Positions 1 to 10,789 of a stretch of 64,000 nucleotides of DNA are shown here, one piece after another. This DNA comes from Acanthornis magna (lineage: Eukaryota; Chordata; Aves; Passeriformes; Acanthizidae): positions 17,499,501 to 17,563,500 of the forward strand of contig JAWUZG010000029.1 in NCBI GenBank assembly GCA_036785705.1. The letters run 5' to 3'. Under the pieces are notes generated by a model. The model was not told the DNA's origin. It did not search any database and saw only the letters and a program-made list of their open reading frames with translations. Position numbers and translations under genes: made by a program. The number at the start of each line of letters is the position of its first letter. The stretch's first letter is position 1.

Positions 1-1220
1 CCCTGACACATTCAGTACACCTGAGGAAGAGGGTCAAGAAGTTAACATCTCATACAGACTCTCAGTATGCTCTCGGGCTATGTCATGCATCAGCAGTACT
101 ATGGAGAGGGTGGGGATTTTTCACATCCACAGGAAGAGAATATCTAATGGAGAGGAAATATGCAATTTACTATAATCAGTAAAGTTACCTGTGGAAACTG
201 ACCAGCCCACACTAGAGGCATTACAGAAACTGGAAGAGGAAATGCTGTCACTGATGCAGCTGCAAAGGCTGCAGCCAGGCAACCTCTGATGCAATGCTGA
301 CTCTGATGGTTATCCAGAGTGAATGGCTAAATTTGAGACACCCGAAGTCTATGTATGAGAAGCACTGCTCAACAGAAAAGTCAATGGGAAAAGTGGGAAG
401 CAACTCAAAATAATGATGGAATATGGTCAATTGGAGCAAAACTAATTCTGCCAAAGAAATATTTAATCACTGTGGCTAGATGATTTCATGATAAAGCCCA
501 TGGAAGGATGGAAGCAATAGCTAACGAAGTACAGAAAGTATGGGTGGCTCCAGAAATTTTTGCTGCTGCAAAATAAATCACAAATAACTGCCTAACTTGC
601 CAAAAATTCTGGAGTATCAGACTGAGCTGTGAGACCATGGGCCTACTTGGTAGCAATAGTAGATCATCTGTCAGGCTGGGCAGAAGCCTTTCCAAAAAGA
701 AGGGTTGACACAGGAGGACTAGTAAAAGCCTTGCTTAAGTAAAATTATATCTGGTTATGGGATGCCAGAGGCAGTTGAATTAATGAGACAGAGGTGCTCA
801 TTTTACAGCAAATTTGATCAACAAACTGTGTAAGTCTTTGGAGATTGAGAGGAAATTGCATACACCATATCACTCACAGTCTTCATGAAATGTAGAGAGA
901 ATGAATACAACATTTAAAGAAAAATTAGTAAAAATATGTGCATACACTAATCTGAAGTGGCCAGAAGCCTTAAACTTGGTTCTGTGCTCATGGTGATTTG
1001 TAGGGCTCCCAGTGTAAAATCTCTTGGGAGTCACTTACATGAATGTGAGGTATAGCCAGTGGACCTCGCCATAAGCCAGTTGTATATTATTCAACTCTTC
1101 AATTATGCCAGGAATTTATATCCCAGATAAGACCAATTTACTGGGTAGAGACGAACACTTGATTCAGTATGTTTTATACATGAAGAAAGTGTTTGAAGAG
1201 CAGAGAAAGTATGCACAATG
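1..1220 (+). pseudogene. Class I (gammaretrovirus-like) ERV pol remnant: RNase H end and integrase
   Basis: This is a decayed retroviral pol segment cut by the left window edge. Reading + strand frames shows an RNase H-type TDSQ motif near 56-70 and a second RNase H-type block near 229-280. An integrase-type zinc-binding pattern follows, with two His codons near 492-512 and a C-x2-C near 588-600. The first catalytic-Asp region lies near 650-690, a degraded second block near 795-850, and a Glu-helix-like block near 893-925. Frames change repeatedly and several stops interrupt it, so it cannot be functional. The motif order and zinc-finger placement fit class I ERVs. It is sense to PDE1C and probably belongs with the env-like and LTR remnants at 5784-6560, separated from them by CR1 insertions. 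Confidence 0.75.
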
Positions 1221-1632
1221 ATACAATAGAATTTCCTGAGTTGGAAAGGACCTACTAGGATCATCAAAGTCCAACTCGTGGCCCTGCACAGAACAGTCCC
1301 AAGAATCACACCATATGTCTGAGAGCATTCTTGAACTCTGACAGGCTTGGTGCTGTGACCACTTCCCTAGGGAGCTTGTTCCAGTGCTCAACCACCCGTT
1401 GGGTGAAAAATCTTTTCCTGATATCTAATCGAAACCTCCCCTTCATACCATTCCCTCAGGTCTTGTCACTGGTAGCCAGAGAGATCAGTGCTTGCCCCTC
1501 TGCTTTGTGTTGTGAAGAAGTCATAGACAATTATGAGATCTCCCCTCCTTCTTCTAGGCTGAACAAGCTAAGTGACCTCAGCCACTCCTCATACGGTTTC
1601 CCTTCTAGACTCTTCACCATCTTAGTAGTGTT
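1221..1632 (-). mobile_element. CR1 LINE 3' fragment, antisense, inserted in the ERV
   Basis: The left edge carries the reverse complement of the CR1 3' end (the 'gagttggaaaggacc' type block near 1237). It runs on through the usual antisense 3' UTR landmarks: a 'ttccagtgctcaaccacc' block near 1379 and a 'cttgtcactggt' block near 1464. It ends near 'cttcaccatcttagtag'. Retrovirus-like sequence lies to the left and probably resumes to the right, so this CR1 landed inside the ERV. It is 5'-truncated, as most avian CR1 copies are. The open frame at 1331-1636 lies entirely inside it and is not a gene. Confidence 0.85.
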
Positions 1633-1749
1633 GTAGTATCAGACCACACCACCTGAAACACAGGTACATAATGCACAGCCTAGAAAGCAAGTTTTAAATA
1701 AGGTATTGTCTATGAAATCCAAATTAGAACCCAAATAAGAGGAAAAGAG
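1633..1749 (+). other. Short ERV-like remainder between two CR1 copies
   Basis: About 115 bases separate the antisense CR1 on the left from the sense CR1 on the right. The start resembles a continuation of the retroviral pol tail, but it is too short and too degraded to assign with confidence. Confidence 0.3.
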
Positions 1750-4399
1750 GGTAGTAGTAATAGAAGACTCCCATCTAGGGGGAACAGAGGGCCTGATATG
1801 CAGACTGGACCCAGCTCACAGGGAAGTCTGCTGTCTCCCAGTGGGAAAGGATAAGGGACATTACTGGAAAACTCTCCAGTCTAGTAAGACCCTCTGATTA
1901 CTATCCCTTATTGGTTACTCAAGCCAGCAGCAATGACATAACAAAGATAAGCCTGAGGGCAATCAAAAGAGACATCAGGACCTTAGGATGATTAGTTGAG
2001 GAATCAGGACCACAGGTAGTGATTTCCTTGATCCTTCTGGTAACAAGGAATAATATTGATAAAAATCCATCAGGTCAATATGTGGCTCCAAGCCTAGTGT
2101 AATTGGAAAAAATTGGGTTTTTTTGACCATGGGATGATCTATTCAACACCTGGTCTACTGCCACCTGATGGGATGCACCTTTCTCAGAAGGAAAGAAGAG
2201 CTCTAGCACAGGAGGCAATAGGTCTTGTTGACAAAGCTTTAAACAAGCTTGGAAGTGGGAAAGGGAAAACACCAGGCTTGCCAGTGGTGAGCAATGGCAT
2301 GGTGTGCCAAAAACTTGAAGCAACTGAGCATTAATAGGATCCCTCAATCTGCTTCATGAGGTGTTGGGTACAATGTACCATGCCTGAAATATTTATACTC
2401 TAATGCATTCAGCATGAGGAACAAAAAAGAGGAGGCTTTGACCCAGTCCCAGAAATTTGATATCACTGGCATAAGTGAAACCTGCTGGGATGAGTCCTGT
2501 AGTAGAAGGGTTAGAATGTATGGAGCTGACAGTTGGCAATGGCACAGTTGAGAGTATCTGGATAAGAATCAAGGGATAAACAAATAATGTGAATGTCATC
2601 ATGGGACTCTACTATAGACTTCCTAGCTAGGATGATGATACTCAGGAACTAAGGGACACTTTCAATACAACTGTCCTTGTCCTTATGGTGGACTTCTACT
2701 TGGCCTAAATCAACTGGGAGCATCACACATCTGGTCCAGCCCAGGCCAGAAGATTGCTAAAAGCCTGAATGACAACTTCATGGAACAGGTTCTAAGGGAG
2801 CCAACTCAGAAAGATGCCTTTTTTGATCTGATGCTTGTCAACAGAGCAGAATGATGATTGGCATCCATCTTGGCCACAGCGACTACAAAGTGACTGAAAT
2901 CTCTGTTGACATGGAGGAAAAGTGCCAGCAAAACTTCAGCTTGGCATGAGGAGAACAGTTTGGACTGCTTAGGGAATTAGTAAGTAAAATCCTCTGAGCA
3001 AATCCTCTGAGATTTTTCAGATTTTTTCAGATCCTTCTGAGAAGATCCTCTGAGTAAGTAAAATCCTCTGAGTTTTTGCAGGTGCTGAGGTCCATCAGTG
3101 CTCGTTACTTTTAAAATATCATCTCCCACGGGTACAGGAGTTGGCAATTCCCAAATGTTGAAAGTCAAGCAGGCAAGGCAGAAGGCCGGCTTGGCTGAAC
3201 AAGTGTCTTCTCTTGGAAACAAGGCAGTAAAGGAAGGTGTATGTCCAGTGGAAGCAAGGTCAGGTGACATGGGAAGAATACAGAGGGACTGCATGCCACT
3301 GTAGGGAGAAAATTTGTGTGACCAAAACTCAGTTGGAGTTGAAGCTGGCCAGAAATGTGTATGACAATAAAAAGAGTTTTAAAAAATATATTAATAGCAA
3401 AAGACAGTGTAGAAATAACCTTGGTCCATTGCAGAATGGGGTTGGTATCTCACAAAGAGTGATGTAGAAAAGGCAGAGGTATTTAATGCATTCTTTTCTT
3501 CTGTCTTCAACATGGATGATGGACCAAGGGGGTCTCAGTGCCCTGAGCTGGAAGACTGTGACTGTAAGAATGATCAGTTGAACATGAATATGTGTGGGAT
3601 CTGCTGCTTCAGTTGGATCCCTAAAAATCTATGGGGCCTTCATCCAAAAATCTTCAAAAGCTGATGTCATCACAAAACCTCTCTTAATGATTTTTGAGCA
3701 GTCTTTGGAATCTGGAGAGGTCCCAGCGGACTGGAAGCTGGTGAATGTTGTCCTGATTTTCAAGAAGGGCAAGAAGGAGGACCCTGGAAACTACGAGCCT
3801 GCCAGACTCACTTCCGTGCTTGGTTAAATAATGAAAAAGATTATTCTGGGAAGTGTTGAAAAACTGGAGGAAATGCAGTCATCAGTCACAGCCAAGCATG
3901 GCTTTGTGAATGAAAGTCTTGCTTGTTGAATCTGATTTCCTCTTCAACACGGTAACCCACTTAGTTCACCTTGGAAAGCCAGTGGATATAATCTTTTTGG
4001 ATTTCAGCAAAGACTTTGATACTGTCTCTCACATACAACTGAATAATCATGGTACATGATGGACGAGCAAGAAGCTAACAGGTTAGATACGAAGAGTTAT
4101 AGGGAATGGGATAACATCAGACTGGTGACCTTGCTCTAGTGCTGTTTTGCAGGGCTCAATTCTTAGCCCAGTCCTCTTCATGAAAGACTTAGATGCAGGA
4201 CTTGAGGGAATATTAATTAAGTTTGTTGATGACCCTGAATTGGGAGTTGACTCCCTCATGGGCAGAGAGGCTCTGCAGAGAGACCTCAGCAAATTAAAGG
4301 GCGGAGCAATCAGCAACCATATGAAGTTTAACAAGGTCAAGTGCTGGATTCTGCACCTGGGACACAGTATAAGGCCCCCAAAACTGGCTTTATGAGCCT
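1750..4399 (+). mobile_element. CR1 LINE, long sense copy, 5' part (ORF1 end, endonuclease, reverse transcriptase)
   Basis: A decayed CR1 retrotransposon. The end of ORF1 (esterase-like domain) can be read at about 2113-2334, including the HGMIYSTPG-type and DGMHLSQ motifs (as seen: DHGMIYSTPGLLPPDGMHLS). Endonuclease-domain text follows from about 2380 (SNAFSMRNKKEEA, then ISETCWDES) to about 2870. The EN-RT linker is near 3130-3470. The reverse transcriptase has its DPGNYEPARLTS motif near 3780 and a degraded catalytic box FVDDPELG near 4222-4245, in place of the usual FADD. Many frameshifts and stops are present. Micro-duplications of an 'aaatcctctgag' unit occur at 2988-3080. The element is interrupted at about 4400 by unrelated DNA and resumes near 5110. 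Confidence 0.88.
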
Positions 4400-5109
4400 C
4401 TTAAAAGGGATTATGTTTTTTTGAAGTACTCAGAGTTAGATGTGTGGGAGAAATACCAACAAGATATTCTCAAGAGGTCAAAACAACAAAAAAGCTTTAC
4501 TGACAGCTTCAAAAAAACAAAGAAGTTTGGCAAAAGTTTAGAGCAGCATTTAATCAACATAAAACATTTCACCAAGCAGTAACTTAGCCCACTCAACAAA
4601 CTCCAAGCCTATCTGATTTTAATTTACTAAAAACTCTGAGAACAGGGAATTAGAAGAAGAATGAGAAAGAGAAAAGATATAGAAAAGAACAAATACAGCT
4701 ACCAGTCATTGTTCCATCAGTTTTCCACTGAGAGATATTCCAAGAGGAGGTGAGGTCACATTTGAGGTGTGCTTGCCTCAAGTCCTGGGTTAAGTACCCC
4801 TTGGCTTTCCTGGGCCCTTCTCCCAGGTGGGGCTTCTGGTCATCTGGCAACTCTCAGTCTAGACTGGGGCTCCAGGGGCAGGGTGTAGCGCATTGCCTTT
4901 GGTGTGCCAGGGATTGGCAGCCACTGTGTTGCTGGCATACAGGTCCAGATTGACAGGGTGTGTGCAGCAGGGCATCACCTCATCAAAGCAAGGCCCAACG
5001 TTCCCCGTCCCCCACACACATGCCTGAAGTGTTTTGAGCCCACAATCCTTCCAGTGTCTCACACATGACAACCATGGCTGTGTGTATATACTGGGAAATG
5101 AGAGTCCAG
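4400..5109. mobile_element. Unclassified insertion inside the CR1, possibly LTR-type
   Basis: Roughly 700 bases interrupt the CR1 reverse transcriptase reading. The left part is A-rich; the right part (about 4790-5060) is GC-richer and includes 'ctggggctccaggggcaggg'. No coding motif is recognisable. I could not fix clean TG...CA ends or a target-site duplication, so the boundaries are good to about 20-40 bases and the class is open. An LTR of a bird ERV is my first guess because of length and composition; an internal CR1 divergence is less likely. Confidence 0.4.
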
Positions 5110-5783
5110 AGAGCAGTGCTGCAGAAAGGGACCTTGGACAATGGCCAGTTGACTACGAGTTACCAGTGTGCTCTAGAGGGCAGGAGGCCCAACTGTGTCC
5201 TGAGATGCATTAAGCCTAGCACTGCCAGCCATTCAAAGGAGGTGGTTGTCCTGCTCTACTCTGCTCTGGTGAGGTCTCAGCACTGTCTGCAGTTTCAGGG
5301 ACCACAATATAAAAAACACATTAAGCTGTCAGACAGGTCCATAAGTGGTGAAAAGTCTGGAGAGAAAGCCTTCTGGGAAGCAAGAGAGATCACTTGGTTT
5401 GTTCACCGTAGAGAAGAGGAAATGGAGGGGAGACCTCATTGCAGTCTTCAACATCCTCACGAAGGAAGTGGAGGGACAGGTACTGATCTCTTCACTCTTG
5501 TGACCAGCGACAGAACTTGAAGAAATGGCATGATGCTGAGTCAGGAGAGATTTAGGTTAGATATCAGGAAAAGGTTTTATAGCCAGAAGGTGGTTGGCCA
5601 CTGAAATAGGCTCCCTAGGAAAATTGTCACAGCACCAAGCTTGTCTGAGTTCAACAAGCCTTTGAACAATGTTCTCAGACACACGGTGTGATCGTTGGGA
5701 CTGTTCTGCCAGGCCCAGGAGTTAGACTCAATGATCTTGATGGGTCCCTTCCAACTCAGGATATTCTATTATTATGAATGGCT
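5110..5783 (+). mobile_element. CR1 LINE, 3' part of the interrupted sense copy
   Basis: The CR1 reading resumes with the RT C-terminal region (TSYQCALEGRRPNCVLRC, then LLYSALVRSQHCLQFQGPQY near 5250-5310). It continues into the RGNGF-type region and 3' UTR and ends with the CR1 3' terminus 'gatgggtcccttccaactca' near 5738-5757, followed by a short attctatt-type tail. With the 1750-4399 part this makes one near-full-length element from late ORF1 to the 3' end. The 151-residue frame at 5065-5520 is part of this dead RT. Confidence 0.88.
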
Positions 5784-6118
5784 CTACTGTTTTACTGTGT
5801 TCCTCTTTTACTGTTAGAATTTTAGATTGGGAAAATTGGATATAACATTCTTACATCAAACATGTAGTGGATAATCAACCAGTTGTGCAATTACTGACTT
5901 CTGAAGATCCTTTTCTGTATTGATAATTATTTAAGCACTTGTGCACAAGAATCAATAATCTTTTACTCTGCCCTGTGACAATCATCTTAGCCTTAATTCT
6001 GCTATGTTTGTTACTTGTGATAATGTGGTATGTAAGGGTAATGGTTAAATGTCTTGGAAGTTTTTTCCTTTGCCCTTTAATGTACTAGCAGTTATGCTTA
6101 ATTACGTGAAAGTGAAGA
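5784..6118 (+). pseudogene. ERV remnant with env transmembrane-like segment
   Basis: Between the CR1 3' end and the LTR-like block is a decayed stretch. One + strand frame (about 5962-6040) encodes a long run of Leu, Ile and Val followed by basic residues, like the membrane anchor and short tail at the end of a retroviral env. Stops lie just upstream, so no intact reading frame exists. The call depends on its position immediately before an LTR-like block and on the class I pol remnant upstream; hydrophobicity alone would not be enough. Confidence 0.45.
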
Positions 6119-6560
6119 CTGTTGAGGACCAAACCTAATGCAGGTCACTTGCCGGTGTGCAAGTTACAGGTTGTGCAGTGGGTTTGGGGAAATAGTGAGA
6201 GCCTCAGGCAGCAAGACACGACCTGGTGAAGACCATTTGCATAACAAAGGGTGCAGGGACCTGGACCATAGTCTGGTGAGGGGAGGAGAGTCAGAGTGGC
6301 CGGTCACCCAGAGACTCCCAGCAGGAGCCAATGAAGGATGACAAGACCTCAAAATAAATATCAACATTGAAATGAGTGCATAGAACATAAGGGTATAAAA
6401 GCCCAAGGATTTCTTTTATGGGATACTTCCCTGGATTGGACCCAGCTGTCATAATGTTGAACACCACAGGAGACAGACGTGCTATGGGAAACCTGGGAAC
6501 AAACTGGTGAGGGAAATCTTGTCTGACTGTGTCATTGTGTTGTATGTAGTGAGTCAAGTA
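6119..6560 (+). mobile_element. Probable ERV 3' LTR (class I)
   Basis: A block opening with 'tgttgaggacca' and containing a good TATA box ('gggtataaaagccc', near 6389-6402). It may close at '...gtagtgagtca'. It follows env-like sequence, as a 3' LTR should. An AATAAA occurs upstream of the TATA box rather than after it, and no second LTR copy is in the window for comparison, so the ends are approximate. Confidence 0.45.
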
Positions 6561-8349
6561 GGGCACTGTCAATTTGCCAGAGCTGTCCTCTGCAAAGGGG
6601 CTTCAGTCCCAGAAATGAAAGTCTTGGATGGTTGTAGTGTGAGTGGCTCCTGGATGGTTAGTCAGAAAAGTTCCCTTAACTGTCTAAAGAACAGAAACAG
6701 CCATAATATTACAAGTCCTTCAATAATAAAAATGTACTGATGTTGTATTTATTTCTGCTGTTGTTGCATATTCATTACTTGCCTTTGGACTACCTGGTGT
6801 GAGAATTAATATTTCTAGCTACTGCAGCACAGACCCTAGTACCAAATGTCAAGTCTACCTCTACCTCTGGGTAAATACAGTTCTTGCGCATGAGGTAGCT
6901 GTTGATATTTAAGAGCAAAGAAGAGTATGGAGTTTTTCTGATTACCTGGGAAACAGTCTGAAAATAATTATGAAATGGAGAAAGTAGATGAGAATTATTG
7001 CTGATCTTCTGTCTTTGTACCACTTAGACTGTGTGAAAATAAGATATTTAAGACAACTAGCAAAAAAATATGCTGCTGGCTCCTGTCCATAGCAGCAGAT
7101 ATTGTTGCTTCTGACAAGATAGATTTTTGTGATTTGTTGTCACGAGGCATGGGATAACAGCTCTTCTGGTTGGTTTCTTCTTGTGTATTTAGTGTATATT
7201 GAATCAAAAAGTTACCTCTAATCTATGTATTATGTCCACTAGATAACTGATATAAAAGCAGGGGAAATATTATAAAATTTTGCCTGCATAGTCCCTAATT
7301 AAAATCAGTTGCTGACTTCAGAGATATCCCATTTTTCAGTTTTTTTAAAAAAATCTGCATATTGCTACAAAGCCCTTGGAGAACAACTACAAGCAGAGTT
7401 GGTTTGTATTACTAGTTTGGAATATGGTAAGATTAATGTTTGCTGCACCTCTGTTGTGGGAAGTCTTTAATCTTATTTAGTTTAATAAACTAATAATAAT
7501 TTCAGTATTTAGCTGTTTTTATTTGTGTCTGCTAGCTCAGTCATGTATCATTCTATAATACCTGAAAATTAGAATATGACAGAGGTGTTCAGTATGGTAG
7601 TATTGCTGGGATTTTCAGAAGTGCCTAATTCATTCAGGAGCTCTTTGGAAATATTTGAAAATGTGAAAGAGACACTTAACAAAATTTAAGTCATATACTC
7701 TCTTTTCTAGAGGCAGGGAGGACGTCTGACTGAAGGATGCTACTTGTACTTTGTCAGTGGAACTAGACGTACAAATAAGGATGGATTGTCTGAATGCCAT
7801 GCAAGAGCCACTTGATGGCACCTCTAAATAAATGTAAAAAAATAATCCATAGAAATGTTTTGGCATTTGAATATCTACTGTGAAAAGCTGAAGTTTTGAC
7901 AGAGAAGAAATTTATTTTCTGGTAGTCCTGCGGTGATCTCTTTTATCTATAATTTAACTACTATTATCTGTAGTCTAGGAATGTCAATGATGAGTATTGC
8001 ATTGATTTGGCATTCTGTGTTCTTGCCAGTTCTTTGGCTAACGAGTCACATCAAAAAATACTAAGCTAAAACCTAAATGTGATGCAGAGAGGATGTTTCT
8101 TATTGAAGTATGAAAGCTTCATGTTCAGTAATAAAGTATATTTATGCATCACATTACAGTTTTGCATTTGGAGTGACTGTAAAGTTTGTGCTTATTTCCA
8201 CTTTGAACTTTTTTTCAGGTTTTCAGGCTCAATCCCAAACTGTGGTCAGGAAAAGGTGAAATGACAGCAGATTGCCTTGGTTTTTCAGAATTCTGACACA
8301 CCGGGCAATAAGTCTATGGATTTATTTTCCTTCTCACTCTGTTTTTCAG
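6561..8349. other. PDE1C intron, no recognised element
   Basis: AT-rich sequence with no coding or repeat signature I can support. Short frames here lack splice context. The last part carries the polypyrimidine tract and AG acceptor for the exon at 8350; an earlier tttttttcag near 8209-8218 is a possible decoy acceptor. Confidence 0.5.
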
Positions 8350-8521
8350 GGTCTAAATCACAAAACTGCTTGTGGAACACCATTATCAGTGGGCTGACAG
8401 ACAACCTCAAGGAAACCCCAAAGTTGACCATTATCAGTGACCCTAGACCTCCTGAAGAAATCTTAGCAGATGAACTACCGCCAATGGAGAGTCGTGAAGC
8501 ATTGGTGAAAACATCTTTCAG
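8350..8521 (+). CDS. PDE1C: PDE1C internal N-terminal exon of the long isoform (partial gene)
   Basis: Seen: a 172-base exon with acceptor 'ctgtttttcag' immediately upstream and donor 'gtctga' after position 8521. After two bases finishing an upstream codon it reads SKSQNCLWNTIISGLTDNLK and continues through DPRPPEEILADELPP to EALVKTSF, ending phase 2 (AG of the last codon). Known: this text matches, from memory, the N-terminal region of the long PDE1C form, just before the segment that precedes the calmodulin-regulated catalytic core. PDE1C hydrolyses cAMP and cGMP in the cytosol and is activated by Ca2+/calmodulin. The exon has no stop or frameshift, unlike every other frame nearby. The preceding exon (with the long-form start) is upstream of the window and the next common exon is downstream. 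The extended frame 8277-8531 includes intron on both sides and should not be used as exon limits. Confidence 0.93.
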
Positions 8522-10789
8522 GTCTGATTAATATGAATTTACTTCATTTATCTTTTTAAGATTAAATTTGCAGTGTGGGTTTGGTGGCAGAAATGGATAC
8601 TGAAAGATTCTGTAATGCTCCATATCTTTGTACTGAACAAGACTGTAAAAAGAAATCCATAAATAATATTGACTGGATTTGTCTTTCATTTCTCAGATTT
8701 CATTAGCCTCCCTAAAAGATTATTTACTAGGCAGAAAATCTGTAACTAGTCAAAATAATCAGCAAAGACAGCTCATTATATGAAGATGTCTGTGAAGGTT
8801 AGTATTGTTTCATTTGAAGGTTGGTATTGTTTAAATGAAAAAATGGAAGTGATTTAATGACGAATAATTGCACTTCAGGTCAGATGATGTGCTTCATTGA
8901 TGCAAGGCTGAGTTAGGGCTTTTCCTATTGATGTAATGTCTTCAGAACTGTCTAGCATTAATATATGAAGAGGAAGGACTAACCAGGGCTTTCAGAAAAG
9001 GGATTTCTGCTGTTGTAGAGTGATATATCTATTTGTTTAAAGTGCGCTATATATACTTCTGTGTTTTCCATTCATCAATGCTGTCGATGTAGAGTGTCTG
9101 TATGTTTCTTGGAAACATGTTTTCTGAAAATTATTCTCTCGAAGTGAGGTAAAATAGAGAAGACATAGGCCGTACAATGGATCTTTGACTGAAATGTGAA
9201 AATTAGTGTGCCCAGAAAAAGCAAAGTGAGTGGGTGAATTTTTCAAAATATTTTCAAAATGATTTTTCAAAATGTTTTTTCAGATTATTTGTTGGTTGTT
9301 GAAAAACTGTGCTCTACTTTTCTTTTGTATTAAACGTACATGTGTTTAAAATAATATTCCTTGATTTGGATAAATTTCTCTGACTACTGAGGTTTTCATT
9401 ATACCTGAGTCTGTCAAACTTACTTCACTCTTCGTAAAATCAGTATCTTGAAGGTACTTGATTGAGTCATTATATTAGTTAGTAATTTCAGATATTTGTT
9501 CATACTTCTTGATGTTTAAAAGCATAATACCATAAAGTGAGTTTATGCCAGTCTATATAAATAACCCTGTAATTTCATAGTGGATTTTCATTCTTTAATA
9601 TTCACATTTAAATTATTCAGGACAAGTGTTTCAGAACCTGGACCCTCCTTTTATGATGGCCTATGATATTTAATGGCTTTTGTATCTCTGATATTTAAAA
9701 TCTATAATTTCAAGAGCTCTAAATATTTGTCTGCTTTTACTTATAACAATATCTGGGGAGCATCATTCCTTACATTGCCACTGTCAAGATAATTTCAAAC
9801 ATTTTATGCAGCAAAGTAGTGTCACAGCATTGCAAATAGTATAGCATAATAAGGACTGATGAATTGGAAAATGTAATTTAGCAAAACAGCTTTGCTAATA
9901 CAATTTAAAAGGCTTTATAAACATCACAGAACCTTTGCATTATATCAATATAGAAATTACTGTACAATGTAGTATTTTGGGGGCCTTTACGGATGGAAAT
10001 CCACACAAATTGCTGTTACAAGATAAGTATTAAATGCCTAGTTTTTCAAAGAAATTAAGCCCTATGTATGTTTAGTAGCTTTGCAGAGGAATGGAAGATA
10101 AGACAGTACATTGCAATTACTGTCAAACTAAGACTAAAACTAAAACCAGAAATAAAAATGCTGCAGCATTTTTGTTTGATTTTATTTGGTTTGTTAGCTT
10201 GATATTATGATGCTAGCTGGGGCTTAAGAGGCAGTAGCATCTTTTGTATGATGGGTTGATTCACTGGGGTCTTCTGTGTGTCATGATCTTTAAGTGCTTT
10301 CTTGACTGTTGTGTCTGAATGCCAGTGATTGCCTGGTAGGCATAGGCTTTCCTTGTTTCTTATTTACTAGACATTGGGAGAAGATCTTTCTGCCCTGGTG
10401 CCTTTTGGGGAAATAAATATTCTTTAGAAGTTGTCCAGTCTAGAATGTTTAAATTAGGAATCTGATGATGGAATCTTGGGGTAGGAATGGGGATGGTGTC
10501 AGGCTTAAATGAACTCATTTTACAGAAAGAAGAACCAAGCCTTGTTTTTGACTGTGACTGCAAAAAACTGTGAAATGCAGCAATTCCCTTACTATTCACT
10601 ATTCCCTGATTCACTACTGTTAAAGTAGTATATGGCAACACTATTCCTTTCATGAACAGTCAAGAAAATGTCTCTGTTAAAATGTTAAATGAGTCACACT
10701 TCCTTGTGATTCCGTATTTTTTAAATGACTACATATAAGCAGCATGAAATCCCAGTTGCCACATTTTTTATTAGATCTTATATTCTACT
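8522..10789. other. PDE1C intron, mostly unique AT-rich DNA
   Basis: No gene, RNA or mobile element recognised. A small local duplication of a 'tttttcaaaat' unit occurs near 9238-9280. Confidence 0.5.
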
